A stretch of 64,000 nucleotides of DNA from Xenophilus sp003671765 (GCA_051414805.1 CP166702.1:2728001-2792000); one strand, 5' to 3'. Numbered from the stretch's first letter, positions 24,006 to 32,419 are shown. The notes: generated from the letters alone by a model not told the origin. Program-made: numbers and translations.

Positions 24006-24380
24006 TCAAGCCGACCCTGCGCTTAGATCGTCCATGGGCACCGGCTCGAAAATCGGCATGCACCACCACATCTGCGCGTACATGTCGTAGGCCGCCTTTC
24101 GGCCAGCCCTGCGGGGGATCATCTCGGTGCCGTCCAGCAACACGCCCCGGGCCTTGATCGTGATCGTCACGGCATCCAGGGCCGGGAGCAGGTATCGCCC
24201 GGTCTCCGGATGGCTCAGCACGGCACCGTAGCGGCTCATGAGGCGCAGCCGCAGCTCGCCAATCTGGAAGGCCCTGCGCACCTCATCCCTTGAGCGCGGC
24301 ACGCCCTTGCGGTTAGCTGAGTAGACCTTGCAAAGCACTGGATGAGCATACAGTGTTCGCGTACAGTGGTGCCATGGCAT
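24006..24380 (-). CDS. Hypothetical prophage protein
   Basis: 124 residues from ATG 24380; the recognisable part begins near FQIGELRLRLMSRYGAVLSH, so a later start such as the Met of MSRYG is possible. Then YLLPALDAVTITIKARGVLL, a basic stretch RRAGRKAA and a hydrophobic acidic end (WWCMPIFEPVPMDDL). No domain recognised. A TACAGTG direct repeat lies over its start region, and a small gene begins divergently inside its 5' end. Probably a prophage gene close to the attachment site. Confidence 0.45.
   Translation of the reverse strand: MPWHHCTRTLYAHPVLCKVYSANRKGVPRSRDEVRRAFQIGELRLRLMSRYGAVLSHPETGRYLLPALDAVTITIKARGVLLDGTEMIPRRAGRKAAYDMYAQMWWCMPIFEPVPMDDLSAGSA
24349..24368. promoter_or_regulatory. 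Direct repeat TACAGTG, possible operator
   Basis: TACAGTG occurs at 24349-24355 and again at 24362-24368, 13 bases apart, between the starts of two divergent small genes. On the other strand it reads as two CACTGTA half-sites. This is not a full LexA palindrome (CTGT-N8-ACAG), so its protein partner is unknown. Confidence 0.3.
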
Positions 24381-24607
24381 GGGACGACAGCAACGGCATC
24401 CTGGGCAAGGTGCCCGGCGCCCTCATCGCGCAAGCGCAGCAGCAGCACGGCGTGGCCAGAAGCTCGTCCCCGAGCGAGGTGGTGTCCGAGATCGACGTGC
24501 CCGACGTAGGCCGCGTGCGCATCAAGATTCGACTGAAGTCTTCGCGGCACCACCGCGCCACGAACTACTTCTGGAATGCCTATTTCGCGGAGATGGTCGA
24601 GTCCTGA
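24374..24607 (+). CDS. Small hypothetical protein next to the attachment site
   Basis: 77 residues from ATG 24374 (an in-frame GTG at 24353 would add 7). MAWDDSNGILGKVPGALIAQ, then a Val/Ile-rich acidic strand pair (SEIDVPDVGRVRIKIRLKSS) and RHHRATNYFWNAYFAEMVE. No membrane segment, signal or known motif. Its 5' end overlaps the divergent gene at 24006. It is the last coding sequence before the tRNA-Asn terminator, so it may be prophage or chromosomal. Confidence 0.4.
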   Translation: MAWDDSNGILGKVPGALIAQAQQQHGVARSSSPSEVVSEIDVPDVGRVRIKIRLKSSRHHRATNYFWNAYFAEMVES

Positions 24608-24628
24608 CGGCTGGGCCGACCACTGGAT

Positions 24629-24646
24629 ATTTGGCAACTGCCAAAT
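24629..24646. repeat. Perfect inverted repeat ATTTGGCA-AC-TGCCAAAT
   Basis: An 18-base near-palindrome with 8-bp arms and a 2-base centre lies between the last small gene and the tRNA-Asn terminator. It could be a recombination-linked or regulator-binding site near the prophage end. There is no second copy that I can see in the window. Confidence 0.35.
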
Positions 24647-24654
24647 AGGCTGCC

Positions 24655-24696
24655 TAAAAAGAAAATGCCCCGCTATCGATGTGATAGCAGGGCATT
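24655..24696 (-). terminator. Rho-independent terminator of tRNA-Asn
   Basis: A long stem, AATGCCC (24664-24670) and GCTATC (24672-24677) pairing with GATAGC (24683-24688) and GGGCATT (24690-24696), loop GATGT. On the minus strand it is followed by a TTTTCTTTTT run, directly downstream of the tRNA 3' end. Confidence 0.85.
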
Positions 24697-24717
24697 CAAG
24701 AACCACAAGGGTTTGAT

Positions 24718-24793
24718 TGGCTCCCCGACCTGGGCTCGAACCAGGGACCTACGGATTAACAGTCCGGCGCTCTACCGACTGAGCTATCGGGGA
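24718..24793 (-). tRNA. tRNA-Asn (GTT)
   Basis: 76 bases including an encoded CCA. The minus strand begins TCCCCGATAGCTCAGTCGGT and has the anticodon loop CTGTTAA (GTT, Asn), a T-loop GGTTCGAGCC and an acceptor stem TCCCCGA/TCGGGGA. Its 3' end points towards the prophage, the usual layout when a tRNA 3' end serves as attachment site; no second att copy is visible inside the window. Confidence 0.97.
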
Positions 24794-24898
24794 ATGAGCC
24801 CGCTAGTATAGCGTCAAAAACGCCGGTTCCGAAAGCAGCCCATCAATTCGCAAAAAAAGATGGGCTCGGGTCGCTCGCTCGATGGCGAGGGCTCGGCT

Positions 24899-26362
24899 TC
24901 AGCCGATGCGCACCGGCACGAAGATGCGGTCGTCGCCACGCTGGATCAGCAGCGCGACCGACTTGTCGGCCTTGGCCACCGCCTGGCGCACCTGGTCGAC
25001 GCTCCTGGCCGGCGTGCCGTTGATGGCCAGCAGCACGTCGCCGGCCTGGATGCCGGCCAGCGCCGAGGGGCCCTGCGCATCTTCGACGACCAGGCCGTTG
25101 TCCAGCGAGGACTCGCGCTTCTCCTGCGGCTGCAGCGGCCGCAGTGCGAGGCCCAGTTTGCCCTGGCCCGCGGCATCGTCGGCCTTCGCGGTCTGCACCT
25201 TGTCGCTCGCATCCGCGAGCTTCGCGCTCAGCTGCTCGGGCGCGCCCTTGCGCCACACCTCCAGCGCCACCTTCTGGCCCGGCGTCATCTGGCCGATGAT
25301 GGCCGGCAGGTCGCCCGAGCTGACGATGGGCTGGCCGTCCACCTTCAGGATCACGTCGCCGCTCTGCAGGCCCGCCTTCTCGGCGGCGCTGCCCTTCTCG
25401 ACGTTCGAGACCAGCGCGCCCTCGGGCTTGTCGAGCTTGAAGGAGTCGGCGAAGGTCTGGTTCACCTCCTGCACCGCGACCCCCAGCTTGGCGTGGCTGG
25501 CCTTGCCGGTCGCCACGATCTGGTCCTTCACCTTGGTCGCGATGTCGATCGGGATCGCGAAGGACACGCCCTGGTAGCCGCCGCTGCGGCTGTAGATCTG
25601 CGAGTTGATGCCGACCACCTCGCCACGCGCATTGAACAGCGGGCCGCCGGAGTTGCCGGGGTTGATCGGCACGTCGGTCTGGATGAAGGGCGTGTAGCTG
25701 TCGTCGGGCAGCGAGCGGCCCTTGGCGCTCACCACGCCGGCCGTCACGGTGTTCTCGAAGCCGAAGGGCGAGCCGATGGCCAGCACCCATTCGCCGACCT
25801 TCAGGTCCTTCACGTTGCCGATCGGCACCGTGGGCAGATTCCTGGCGTCGATCTTCAGCACGGCGATGTCGGTCTTCGGATCGGAGCCGAGCACCTTGGC
25901 GCGGAACTCGCGGCGGTCGGTCAGCTTGACGGTGACCTCCTTGGCGTCCTTCACGACGTGGGCGTTGGTGAGGATGGTGCCGTCGGGGCTGATGATGAAG
26001 CCCGAGCCCTGGCCGCGCGTCGGCACTTCGCGTTGCGGTGCCTTGGGCATGTTGGGGCCGCGGAACTGCTGGAAGAACTCGTAGAACGGGTCGTTCGGGT
26101 CCATCCCGGGGATGCCGGCGACACCGTCGGCCGACGCCGTCTTGGTGACGCCGGTGACGCTGATGTTCACCACCGCCGGGCCGTTGCGCGCGGTGATGGT
26201 CGAGAAGTCGGGCGCGGCGATGGGCGCGACCATCGGCGTGGTCACGGGCGCGGGCTGGCCGCTTGCGCGAGCGCTGGTGTAGGCCCCGGCGCCGGCGGCG
26301 CCGAGCACGCCCGCCGCCGCGAGCGCGAGGACGAGGCGCTGCGGGGTGTTGATCGTCTTCAT
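24899..26362 (-). CDS. degP: Periplasmic serine protease, DegP/MucD type
   Basis: 487 residues from ATG 26362, chosen for the AAAGGA ribosome-binding site and the signal peptide that follows (MKTINTPQRLVLALAAAGVL, cleavage near ARA-SG). The trypsin-like domain has the triad in TNAHVV (His), TDIAVLK (Asp) and NPGNSGGPL (Ser). Two PDZ domains follow (about 290-380, with GLQSGDVILKV; about 400-487, with GIQAGDVLLAIN). It acts in the periplasm as protease and chaperone for misfolded envelope proteins. The gene is alone on its strand between the tRNA and a 75-residue gene. Exact orthology (DegP, DegQ or MucD) cannot be set from sequence alone. Confidence 0.93.
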   Translation of the reverse strand: MKTINTPQRLVLALAAAGVLGAAGAGAYTSARASGQPAPVTTPMVAPIAAPDFSTITARNGPAVVNISVTGVTKTASADGVAGIPGMDPNDPFYEFFQQFRGPNMPKAPQREVPTRGQGSGFIISPDGTILTNAHVVKDAKEVTVKLTDRREFRAKVLGSDPKTDIAVLKIDARNLPTVPIGNVKDLKVGEWVLAIGSPFGFENTVTAGVVSAKGRSLPDDSYTPFIQTDVPINPGNSGGPLFNARGEVVGINSQIYSRSGGYQGVSFAIPIDIATKVKDQIVATGKASHAKLGVAVQEVNQTFADSFKLDKPEGALVSNVEKGSAAEKAGLQSGDVILKVDGQPIVSSGDLPAIIGQMTPGQKVALEVWRKGAPEQLSAKLADASDKVQTAKADDAAGQGKLGLALRPLQPQEKRESSLDNGLVVEDAQGPSALAGIQAGDVLLAINGTPARSVDQVRQAVAKADKSVALLIQRGDDRIFVPVRIG

Positions 26363-26486
26363 GGGGTTTCCTTTCGCGGTGTGGGTGTGGAACACGATGC
26401 GAAGGAATGTCGGGCGCAGCGCTTAGGCATGCCTTAAGCCCGCGGCGCTGCGAGGCGCAGCGCTGGGCGCATGCGGCGGGCTGACG

Positions 26487-26524
26487 AACAAAAGCCGGCA
26501 GCGCGATCACTCGCGGCTGCCGGC
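26487..26524 (-). terminator. Rho-independent terminator
   Basis: The arms GCCGGCAGC (26494-26502) and GCTGCCGGC (26516-26524) form a 9-bp stem, with an inner GCGA/TCGC pair. On the minus strand the stem is followed by TTTTGTT. It lies just after the stop of the small gene at 26543. Confidence 0.8.
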
Positions 26525-26542
26525 CGTGCCGGGGAGCCGGGC

Positions 26543-26770
26543 TCAGGCGGCGCGCGGGAAGCGCTCGAGCATCTGGCGGCCCAGCGCGGTGATCGCCATG
26601 ACCATGGCCGGCGGCTGGTGATGGCCGGCGAGGGTGCGGACGGGGCGCGGGATCTCGGCGCGTACATGGCCGGCCAGGATGAGCAGGCGGACCGAGTCGA
26701 CGTCGTCGCCGTCGGTCACGGCGATGGGCAATCGTTCGCGCGCGAGGCGGTGCAGCAGTTCGATGGGCAT
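26543..26770 (-). CDS. Small hypothetical protein
   Basis: 75 residues, ATG 26770. MPIELLHRLARERLPIAVTD, then a short strand VRLLILAGHVRAEIP and AMVMAITALGRQMLERFP. The composition suggests a small alpha/beta or winged-helix-like protein, but I cannot assign a family. A strong terminator follows at 26487-26524, which supports a real transcription unit. It stands alone between the DegP-type gene and the TonB receptor. Confidence 0.6.
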   Translation of the reverse strand: MPIELLHRLARERLPIAVTDGDDVDSVRLLILAGHVRAEIPRPVRTLAGHHQPPAMVMAITALGRQMLERFPRAA

Positions 26771-26927
26771 GGGCCGAAGTATTGCGCGAGCCGCTGCCGA
26801 CGGCCATCCGAAGTCGAACAAAGCGGTATTTTTTCCCGCTTGCGCAACGGCGCTGCGTCGCGTGCCTGCCGTCAGGCCGCGTTCAGCGCGAGGGGCAACG
26901 GCATCACGCCGCTGCGGGACCTCGGCC

Positions 26928-29114
26928 TCAGAGCGAGGCCGTGAGGCCGAGCCGCAGCGTCCGCGGCGCGCCGGGGAACAGGTAGACGTGGCCGTACTGG
27001 TTGGGGGATTCCTTCCAGTAGCGGCGGTCGAAGAGGTTCTCGACACCCAGCGTCCAGGTGGTGGCGGTGCGGCCGATCTTCGTGTCGTAGCGCAGGGCGG
27101 TGTCCACGCGGGTCCAGGCCGGCAGGCGCAGGCTGCCGTCGGCCAGCACGTTGCGCCGGCCCTCGCGCGAGAGCAGCGCCTGCAGCTCGAACCCAGGCAC
27201 GGCGGCCACGCGGTAGGCGGTCCGCAGGCGCCAGACCTGGTCGGGCACGTTCACCGGTCGCTGGCCGTTGGCCTCGGGCGAGAAGCTGCTGCCGCGGCGC
27301 CTGGCGTCGATGAAGGTGGCGCCCCCGGCCAGCCGCCACGGGCCGCTGGCCCACTGCACGTTCGCCTCCAGGCCGCGGTGGCGCGCCGTGCCGTCGTAGC
27401 GGCCGGTGCACTCGGCGCCCGTGTTCTCGCAGGCGTCGATGTTGGTCATCGGCCGCACGATGTTGAAGTACGCCAGCTGCCAGTTCAGGCCCTGGGACGG
27501 GTTGCCGCTGCCGCCCTTGAGGCCCAGCTCCCATTGCCGCGACGCGAGCGGGGGCAGCGCCTCGCCGGCATTGGTGTACTGCTGCGGTTTGCCGGGCACG
27601 AGCTGCGACTCCACACCCTTGCCCCAGCTCGCGTAGGCCATGAGATCGGGCTGCAGCGCATAGCTGAGCGCGACCCACGGCGTGGTCACGCCATCCTTGT
27701 AGCCGGTCGGCCGTGTCGCGTCGGTGCGCACGCTGTCGCGCGCGAAGCGCGTGTGACGCACGCCCACCCAGGTGGTGAAACGGTCGGTCCAGCGGATCGC
27801 GTCCTGCACCGACACCTCGGTGGAGCGCTCGTCGCGGTTGGTGTTGGGCGAGGTCAGCGTCGGGTCGGCCGGGACGATGGCGGTGCCCCACACATTGCCG
27901 CTGCCCACGTAGTTGTAGGCCTGGTCCTGGAAGCGGTTGCGCACGCGGCTGGCCAGGAGGCCGACGCTCAGGTCGTGCTGCACGCCGCCGGTGGTGATGC
28001 GGCCCTTGAGCGCCAGGTTGCCTGCGGTCTGGCGCCGTCGCTCGTTCTCGCTGCGGAAGTCGTAGAAGTCGAAGCTGCCGTCCGAGCAGTAGCGGTCGTA
28101 GCGTTCTTCCATGCTGCAGCCGAAGGCGTAGGCCAGGCGATCGTCGCTCTTCAGGCGCTGCTGGCCGATCTGCGCGCTCCAGCGCCAGTCGGCATTGAGC
28201 GCCTGCGTGAAGCGCAGCGTGCCGGTGAAGGCATCGAAGACCGAGGGCTGCGACCAGGCCTGGTTGTTGAGGTTCAGCCGCGGATCGCCCGCGCGCGGCA
28301 GCAGATTGCCCAGCAGGCTGAAGCCGTTCTGGCTCGGCTGCGCCTTGTGGCTGGATTCGAACTCGGCCTCCAGCAGCGAATCGCGCGAGAGTCGCCAGTC
28401 GGCGGCGAGCGAGAGCAGATGCCGGTTGCCGTCCAGGTCGAAGGTGCGCGGCTTCAGCTGTTCGCTCACCACGTTGAGGCGGTAGCCGAACTGCCGCTCG
28501 CTGCCGAAGCGCCCGCCCAGGTCGACGGCCCCCAGCAGGCTGCCGCGGCCCGAGACCTCCGTGCGCACCTCGCGCAGGTCCTGCTCGGTGGGACGCTTCA
28601 CGACGTAGTTCACCAGTCCGCCGGGTGCGCTGGTACCGGCCTGGATGCCGCTGGTGCCGCGCAGGATCTCGACGCGCTCCTTGTTGTCCAGCGGGATGGA
28701 CGTCTCGGCGCTGATCGGCAGGGCCTCGCGCCGGTAGTTGAAGCGGTTGTCCAGCACGAAGCCGCGCACGCTCAGGAAGTCCCAGTAGCCGGCGGAGTTG
28801 TAGGCGTCGGTGACCGAGGCGTCGAATTGGGTGAGATCGGCCAGGCGGCGCGCCCCGCTGGACTGCAGCTCGGTGCTGTCGATCACCGTGGCCGAGATCG
28901 GCACGTCCTTGAGCGGCAGGTCGCCGAAGCCGCTCACGTCGGCCGACGGCGGCGTGCCGCGCTCGTCGATGGTGACGGCGGGCAGGGTGTCCGCCGCGGG
29001 CGCCTGCGCATGGGCGGCGTGTGCTATGAAAACCATAGCTGCCAGCGCAAGCGGGGCGGGCGCTGCAGGCCTTTTTGGTCTCAGTTTCGGGAGTGGACGG
29101 TGCGGAATCGCCAT
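26928..29114 (-). CDS. TonB-dependent outer-membrane receptor under a TPP riboswitch
   Basis: 728 residues from ATG 29114; signal peptide with cleavage near HAAHA-QA. A plug domain follows (ISATVIDSTELQSSGARR, then VEILRGTSGIQAGTSAPGG, then VNYVVKRP), and then a 22-strand-type barrel that ends in an aromatic/hydrophobic strand (APRTLRLGLTASL). Sequence similarity is to siderophore receptors, but the gene begins about 90 bases after a TPP riboswitch, and riboswitch-controlled receptors of this kind are held to import thiamine or precursors. So thiamine-related uptake, driven by TonB-ExbBD, is the likely role. The substrate itself is inference from regulation. Confidence 0.88.
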   Translation of the reverse strand: MAIPHRPLPKLRPKRPAAPAPLALAAMVFIAHAAHAQAPAADTLPAVTIDERGTPPSADVSGFGDLPLKDVPISATVIDSTELQSSGARRLADLTQFDASVTDAYNSAGYWDFLSVRGFVLDNRFNYRREALPISAETSIPLDNKERVEILRGTSGIQAGTSAPGGLVNYVVKRPTEQDLREVRTEVSGRGSLLGAVDLGGRFGSERQFGYRLNVVSEQLKPRTFDLDGNRHLLSLAADWRLSRDSLLEAEFESSHKAQPSQNGFSLLGNLLPRAGDPRLNLNNQAWSQPSVFDAFTGTLRFTQALNADWRWSAQIGQQRLKSDDRLAYAFGCSMEERYDRYCSDGSFDFYDFRSENERRRQTAGNLALKGRITTGGVQHDLSVGLLASRVRNRFQDQAYNYVGSGNVWGTAIVPADPTLTSPNTNRDERSTEVSVQDAIRWTDRFTTWVGVRHTRFARDSVRTDATRPTGYKDGVTTPWVALSYALQPDLMAYASWGKGVESQLVPGKPQQYTNAGEALPPLASRQWELGLKGGSGNPSQGLNWQLAYFNIVRPMTNIDACENTGAECTGRYDGTARHRGLEANVQWASGPWRLAGGATFIDARRRGSSFSPEANGQRPVNVPDQVWRLRTAYRVAAVPGFELQALLSREGRRNVLADGSLRLPAWTRVDTALRYDTKIGRTATTWTLGVENLFDRRYWKESPNQYGHVYLFPGAPRTLRLGLTASL

Positions 29115-29199
29115 GACGTGTTCGAAGACGCGATGGCAGGTGGGCGGGATGCGTGGGCCCCGATGCACAGGCCCGAGAGATGCTGTGCGGCCGACGGAT

Positions 29200-29279
29200 C
29201 TGCTTCCCTGCGCGAGGATTACCTCAATCAGGTTCAAAGGGACTCTCTCAGTCCACCTCGCGGTGAACACCCCTAGCGG
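29200..29279 (-). ncRNA. TPP riboswitch (THI element) for the TonB receptor
   Basis: On the minus strand the conserved blocks appear in order: GGGGTGTTC, ACTGAGAGAGTCCC, ACCTGATTGAGGTAATCC, and CGCAGGGAAGC. These are the thi-box elements that bind thiamine pyrophosphate. It precedes the receptor gene and lies directly after thiE, so it separates the receptor from the thi operon. Excess TPP would be expected to lower receptor expression. Confidence 0.95.
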
Positions 29280-29310
29280 CCCCGGCGCGGCGGCAGGCGC
29301 TGCGCCGGGG
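29280..29310 (-). terminator. Stem-loop after thiE, possible terminator
   Basis: CCCCGGCGC (29280-29288) pairs with GCGCCGGGG (29302-29310), a 9-bp GC stem 10 bases after the thiE stop. There is no U-run, so termination may be weak or need Rho. It borders the TPP riboswitch of the next gene. Confidence 0.4.
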
Positions 29311-29320
29311 TGGGCGGAGT

Positions 29321-30268
29321 TTAGCGGCCCGCGGCCGGCGGGTGCTGGGCGATGGCGTCCATCAGCGCGCGCGCCGCGGCTTCAGGATCGTCCGCGCCGA
29401 CGATGGCGCGCACCACCGCTACCGATCCCACGCCCGCGGCCATGGCGGCCGGCACACGCGACACGTCGAAGCCGCCGATCGCGACCAGCGGGTAGCCGCG
29501 CATCAGCTGCGCATAGCACTTCAGGCGAGTGAGTCCCTGTGGCGCGGTGGCCATCAGCTTGAGCGTGGTCGGGAACACGGCGCCCAGGGCCAGGTAGCTC
29601 GGGCTCACCGCATCGGCACGCTGCATCTCCGCATAGCCATGGGTGCTCACGCCCAGGCGCAGGCCGGCGCGGCGAATCGCGTCGACGTCGGACTCGGTGA
29701 GCGCGTCCAGGTCTTCCTGCCCCAGGTGCACGCCATAGGCACCGGCCTCGATGGCCGCCTGCCAGTGGTCGTTGATGAAGAGCAGGGCCGGTGTGCCCTG
29801 CACGGCGGCGACGGCGGCACGGACTTCGGCCTGCACGGCCCGCGCGTCGCCGGACTTGAAGCGCAGCTGCACCGTCGGCACGCCGGCGCGTGCCATGCGG
29901 CCGACCCAGGCCGCGTCCGGCAGCACGGCATACAGGCCGAGCTGCGCGGGGCAGGGCGCGAAGGCGTCGTCGCGCGCCTGCGGCGGAAACTCCCGCAGGT
30001 CGAAGTCCACCGGCGTGGCGGGCCAGCGCTGTGCCTCGAACAGGCCCAGTCGCCGGCTCTGCGCCTGCCACGCGCGGGCCAGGCACTCGGCATCGGCCTC
30101 GATGAAGCCCATCAGCGCGGCGGCCTGGCGCACGCCGCGGTAGACCGGATCGTCCGACGCGTAGTGCTGCGGCACCACCGGCGGATGCGCCCCGAAGCGC
30201 GGCAGGTGCGCCGTGAGGATGGCCATCGCAATGCTGTTGGCGTCGGGGGAGTTCATGCTGCGGGTCAT
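29321..30268 (-). CDS. thiE: Thiamine-phosphate synthase with N-terminal extension
   Basis: 315 residues from ATG 30268, ATGA-coupled to thiG (a second start MNSPDAN lies at 30256). The C-terminal 200 residues are ThiE: VQLRFKS, ALLFINDHWQAAIEAGAYG, VHLGQEDLD, LGVSTHG, LALGAVFPTTLK, AIGGFDVSRV. It joins the pyrimidine diphosphate and the thiazole phosphate to make thiamine phosphate. The N-terminal 110 residues (HYASDDPVYRGVRQAAAL and onward) are not part of the normal 210-residue enzyme and I do not recognise them. Last gene of thiO-thiS-thiG-thiE. Confidence 0.9.
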   Translation of the reverse strand: MTRSMNSPDANSIAMAILTAHLPRFGAHPPVVPQHYASDDPVYRGVRQAAALMGFIEADAECLARAWQAQSRRLGLFEAQRWPATPVDFDLREFPPQARDDAFAPCPAQLGLYAVLPDAAWVGRMARAGVPTVQLRFKSGDARAVQAEVRAAVAAVQGTPALLFINDHWQAAIEAGAYGVHLGQEDLDALTESDVDAIRRAGLRLGVSTHGYAEMQRADAVSPSYLALGAVFPTTLKLMATAPQGLTRLKCYAQLMRGYPLVAIGGFDVSRVPAAMAAGVGSVAVVRAIVGADDPEAAARALMDAIAQHPPAAGR

Positions 30269-31083
30269 CCGTGGTGGTGCCAGAAAGGGGTGCCCAGCAC
30301 GGGCGTGCTGGGCTGGGCATTGTCGGCGGCGGCCATAGCCCCGGCCCGGCGCGCGCTGCGGCCGGCCTGCACTGCGTCGGCAAAGGCGCCGGCCATGGCG
30401 ACCGGGTCCTGCGCGAGCGCGACCGCGGTGTTGAGCAGCACGCCGTCGTAGCCCCATTCCATCACCTGGCAGGCATGCGAGGGCAGACCGAGGCCGGCAT
30501 CGACCAGCATCGGTACCTGGAGGCGCTCGCGCAGCATCTGCAATGCGTAGGGGTTGACCGGACCGCGGCCGGTGCCGATGGGCGCGGCCCAGGGCATCAC
30601 GGCCTGGCAGCCGACATCCACCAGCCGCTGGCACAGCACCAGGTCCTCGGTGCAATAGGGCAGCACCTGGAAGCCGTCGGCGATGAGCAGCCGCGCTGCC
30701 TCGACCAGGTTCAGCGTGTCGGGCTGCAGGGTGTAGTCGTCGCCGATCAGCTCGAGCTTGAGCCAGGGCGTCTCGAAGACCTCGCGCGCCATCTGCGCGG
30801 TGGCGATCACTTCCTGGATGCTGTGGCAGCCCGCCGTGTTGGGCAGCACGGGCACGCCCAGGCGCCTGAGCAGGCTCCAGAAACCGCCACCGGCGGCAGC
30901 GCCGTCGGACGCCGCGCCCTGGCGCCGCAGCGAGGCCGTGAGCATGGCCGGCCGGGCGCGTTGCACGGCGGCTTCCAGCACGTCGGGAGAGGGGTAACGC
31001 GCCGTGCCCAGCAGCAGCCGGCTGTCGAAGCGCTGGCCGTACAGCACCAGCGCGTCGTCGTGGGTCGTGTCGTCGCTGCGCAT
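30265..31083 (-). CDS. thiG: Thiazole synthase
   Basis: 272 residues. SRLLLGTARYPSPDVLEAAV, NTAGCHSIQEVIATAQMARE, WLKLELIGDDYTLQPD, VLPYCTED and GLGLPSHACQVMEWGYDGVL match ThiG; the lysine of LKLELIGD is the Schiff-base residue. It condenses deoxyxylulose phosphate, dehydroglycine (from ThiO) and ThiS-thiocarboxylate to the thiazole. The C-terminal 20 residues are low complexity. It sits 3 bases after thiS and is coupled to thiE. Confidence 0.95.
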   Translation of the reverse strand: MRSDDTTHDDALVLYGQRFDSRLLLGTARYPSPDVLEAAVQRARPAMLTASLRRQGAASDGAAAGGGFWSLLRRLGVPVLPNTAGCHSIQEVIATAQMAREVFETPWLKLELIGDDYTLQPDTLNLVEAARLLIADGFQVLPYCTEDLVLCQRLVDVGCQAVMPWAAPIGTGRGPVNPYALQMLRERLQVPMLVDAGLGLPSHACQVMEWGYDGVLLNTAVALAQDPVAMAGAFADAVQAGRSARRAGAMAAADNAQPSTPVLGTPFWHHHG

Positions 31084-31086
31084 CGC

Positions 31087-31284
31087 TCAGCCTCCGGTCA
31101 CGGGCCGGATGACCTCGACGTCGTCGCCGTCGTGCAGCTCGCGCTGGGCATAGGCCGAGCGCGGCACGAACTCGCGATTGACCGCGGCCGCGAAGGGCGG
31201 CTGCGGCGCCAGCAGCGCGATGGCTTCGGCCAGGGTGGCGGGTGCGTCGAGCTCGCGCGGCTCGCCGTTGATCAGGATGTTCAC
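31087..31284 (-). CDS. thiS: Sulfur carrier protein ThiS
   Basis: 65 residues from GTG 31284, which overlaps the thiO stop (GTGA). The protein starts MNILINGEPRELDAPATLAE and ends RPVTGG; the C-terminal Gly-Gly is the site of adenylation and thiocarboxylation. Ubiquitin-like beta-grasp fold. It donates sulfur to ThiG. The activating ThiF is not in this window. Confidence 0.95.
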   Translation of the reverse strand: MNILINGEPRELDAPATLAEAIALLAPQPPFAAAVNREFVPRSAYAQRELHDGDDVEVIRPVTGG

Positions 31285-32402
31285 GTCTCGGTCTCCTCGT
31301 CGCCGCAGCGAAGGTCGGTGTCGATGTCGATCTCGAAGTCGCGCGCCAGCGTCGGCGCGTCGTCGGCCAGGCACTGCCAGGCGGCATCGAGCAGGGCCGG
31401 CGCGATCATGAACCCGTGGCGGTACAGGCCGTTGATCTGCAGCACGCGCGGCCGGCGCCAGCGCAACGCGGGCCGGTTGTCGGGCAGGGTGGGGCGGCAC
31501 TGCGTGGCGATCTCCACGATGCGCGCCTCGCCGAAGCCCGGGTGCACCGCGTAGGCGGCGCTCAGCAGTTCCATCGTCGAGCGCACGCTGGCGGGCGACA
31601 GGTCCTGCGATTCGATCTCGGTCGCGCCGATCACGAACAGGTGGTCCGGCTTGGGCGCGATGTAGAGCGGGTAGCGCGGATGCACCAGCCGCGTCGGGCG
31701 GTGCAGTTCGACGTCGGGCGCATGTACGCGGATCACCTCGCCGCGCACGCCGCGCAACTGCGGCCACTCGGTGCGGGCGCCCAGACCGCGGCAGTCGATC
31801 ACGCGGGCGTCCGGTCCGGGTGCGAAGTCGTCGGGCGAGCGGGGGCTGTGCCAATGCAACGTCACCCGGGTGTCGGCTTCCAGCGCCGCGCGCAGCGCAT
31901 CCAGCAGGCCGCGGTTGTCGAGCTGGCCTTCGCCAGGCAGCCACCAGCCGCGCATGAAGCGCCCGGTCAGCGCGGGCTCCAGGGCCGCGAGTGCCGGCGC
32001 ATCGAGCGCCTGCATCGGCGGCAGGCCGTCCACGCTGGCCTGCGTGCGGCGCAGCGTGCCGGCCAGGCGCTCGGCCTCGGCCGCGTCCTGCCGGTGCCAG
32101 ACGATGAGGGTGCCTGCCTGCTGGAAGAACACCGGCTGCGGCAGCACGGCCAGCAACTGCGGCCAGCGCGCCAGGCTGTGCAGGCCCATGCGCACCAGCG
32201 CCGGCGGCGCGACAGCGGATTCGGCCAGCGGCGCCAGCATGGCGGCCGCGACGCGTGCGGCGGCCTGGTCGGCCTCGGGCCCGCCCGCATCGTGCACCGA
32301 CACTTCGCAGCCGGCCCGTGCGAGCGTCAGTGCGACGAGTCGGCCCATGAGGCCGGCGCCGAGCACGTGGGCCTGGCGAAAGGGCAACGGCGCGGCGTTC
32401 AT
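31281..32402 (-). CDS. thiO: Glycine oxidase ThiO
   Basis: 373 residues from ATG 32402. An N-terminal FAD-binding Rossmann motif (VLGAGLMGRLVALTLARAG, near residue 13), then MLAPLAES, LPGEGQLDNRGLLDAL, IDCRGLGA, LYIAPKPDHLFVIGATE and a final GLYRHGFMIAP block, all typical of D-amino-acid-oxidase-like ThiO. It oxidises glycine to the iminoacetate (dehydroglycine) needed by ThiG. First gene of the thi operon; the divergent thiD starts only 17 bases away. Confidence 0.92.
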   Translation of the reverse strand: MNAAPLPFRQAHVLGAGLMGRLVALTLARAGCEVSVHDAGGPEADQAAARVAAAMLAPLAESAVAPPALVRMGLHSLARWPQLLAVLPQPVFFQQAGTLIVWHRQDAAEAERLAGTLRRTQASVDGLPPMQALDAPALAALEPALTGRFMRGWWLPGEGQLDNRGLLDALRAALEADTRVTLHWHSPRSPDDFAPGPDARVIDCRGLGARTEWPQLRGVRGEVIRVHAPDVELHRPTRLVHPRYPLYIAPKPDHLFVIGATEIESQDLSPASVRSTMELLSAAYAVHPGFGEARIVEIATQCRPTLPDNRPALRWRRPRVLQINGLYRHGFMIAPALLDAAWQCLADDAPTLARDFEIDIDTDLRCGDEETET

Positions 32403-32419
32403 GCGACTCCCTCGCGGCC

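Noticed and set aside
24349..24368. LexA (SOS) box near the prophage end
   Set aside because: The half sites are direct, not inverted, and the CTGT-N8-ACAG layout is missing, so only an unnamed direct repeat is reported.
26634..29276. An 880-codon plus-strand frame opposite the TonB receptor
   Set aside because: Shadow of the receptor gene; no domain, and it runs into the riboswitch.
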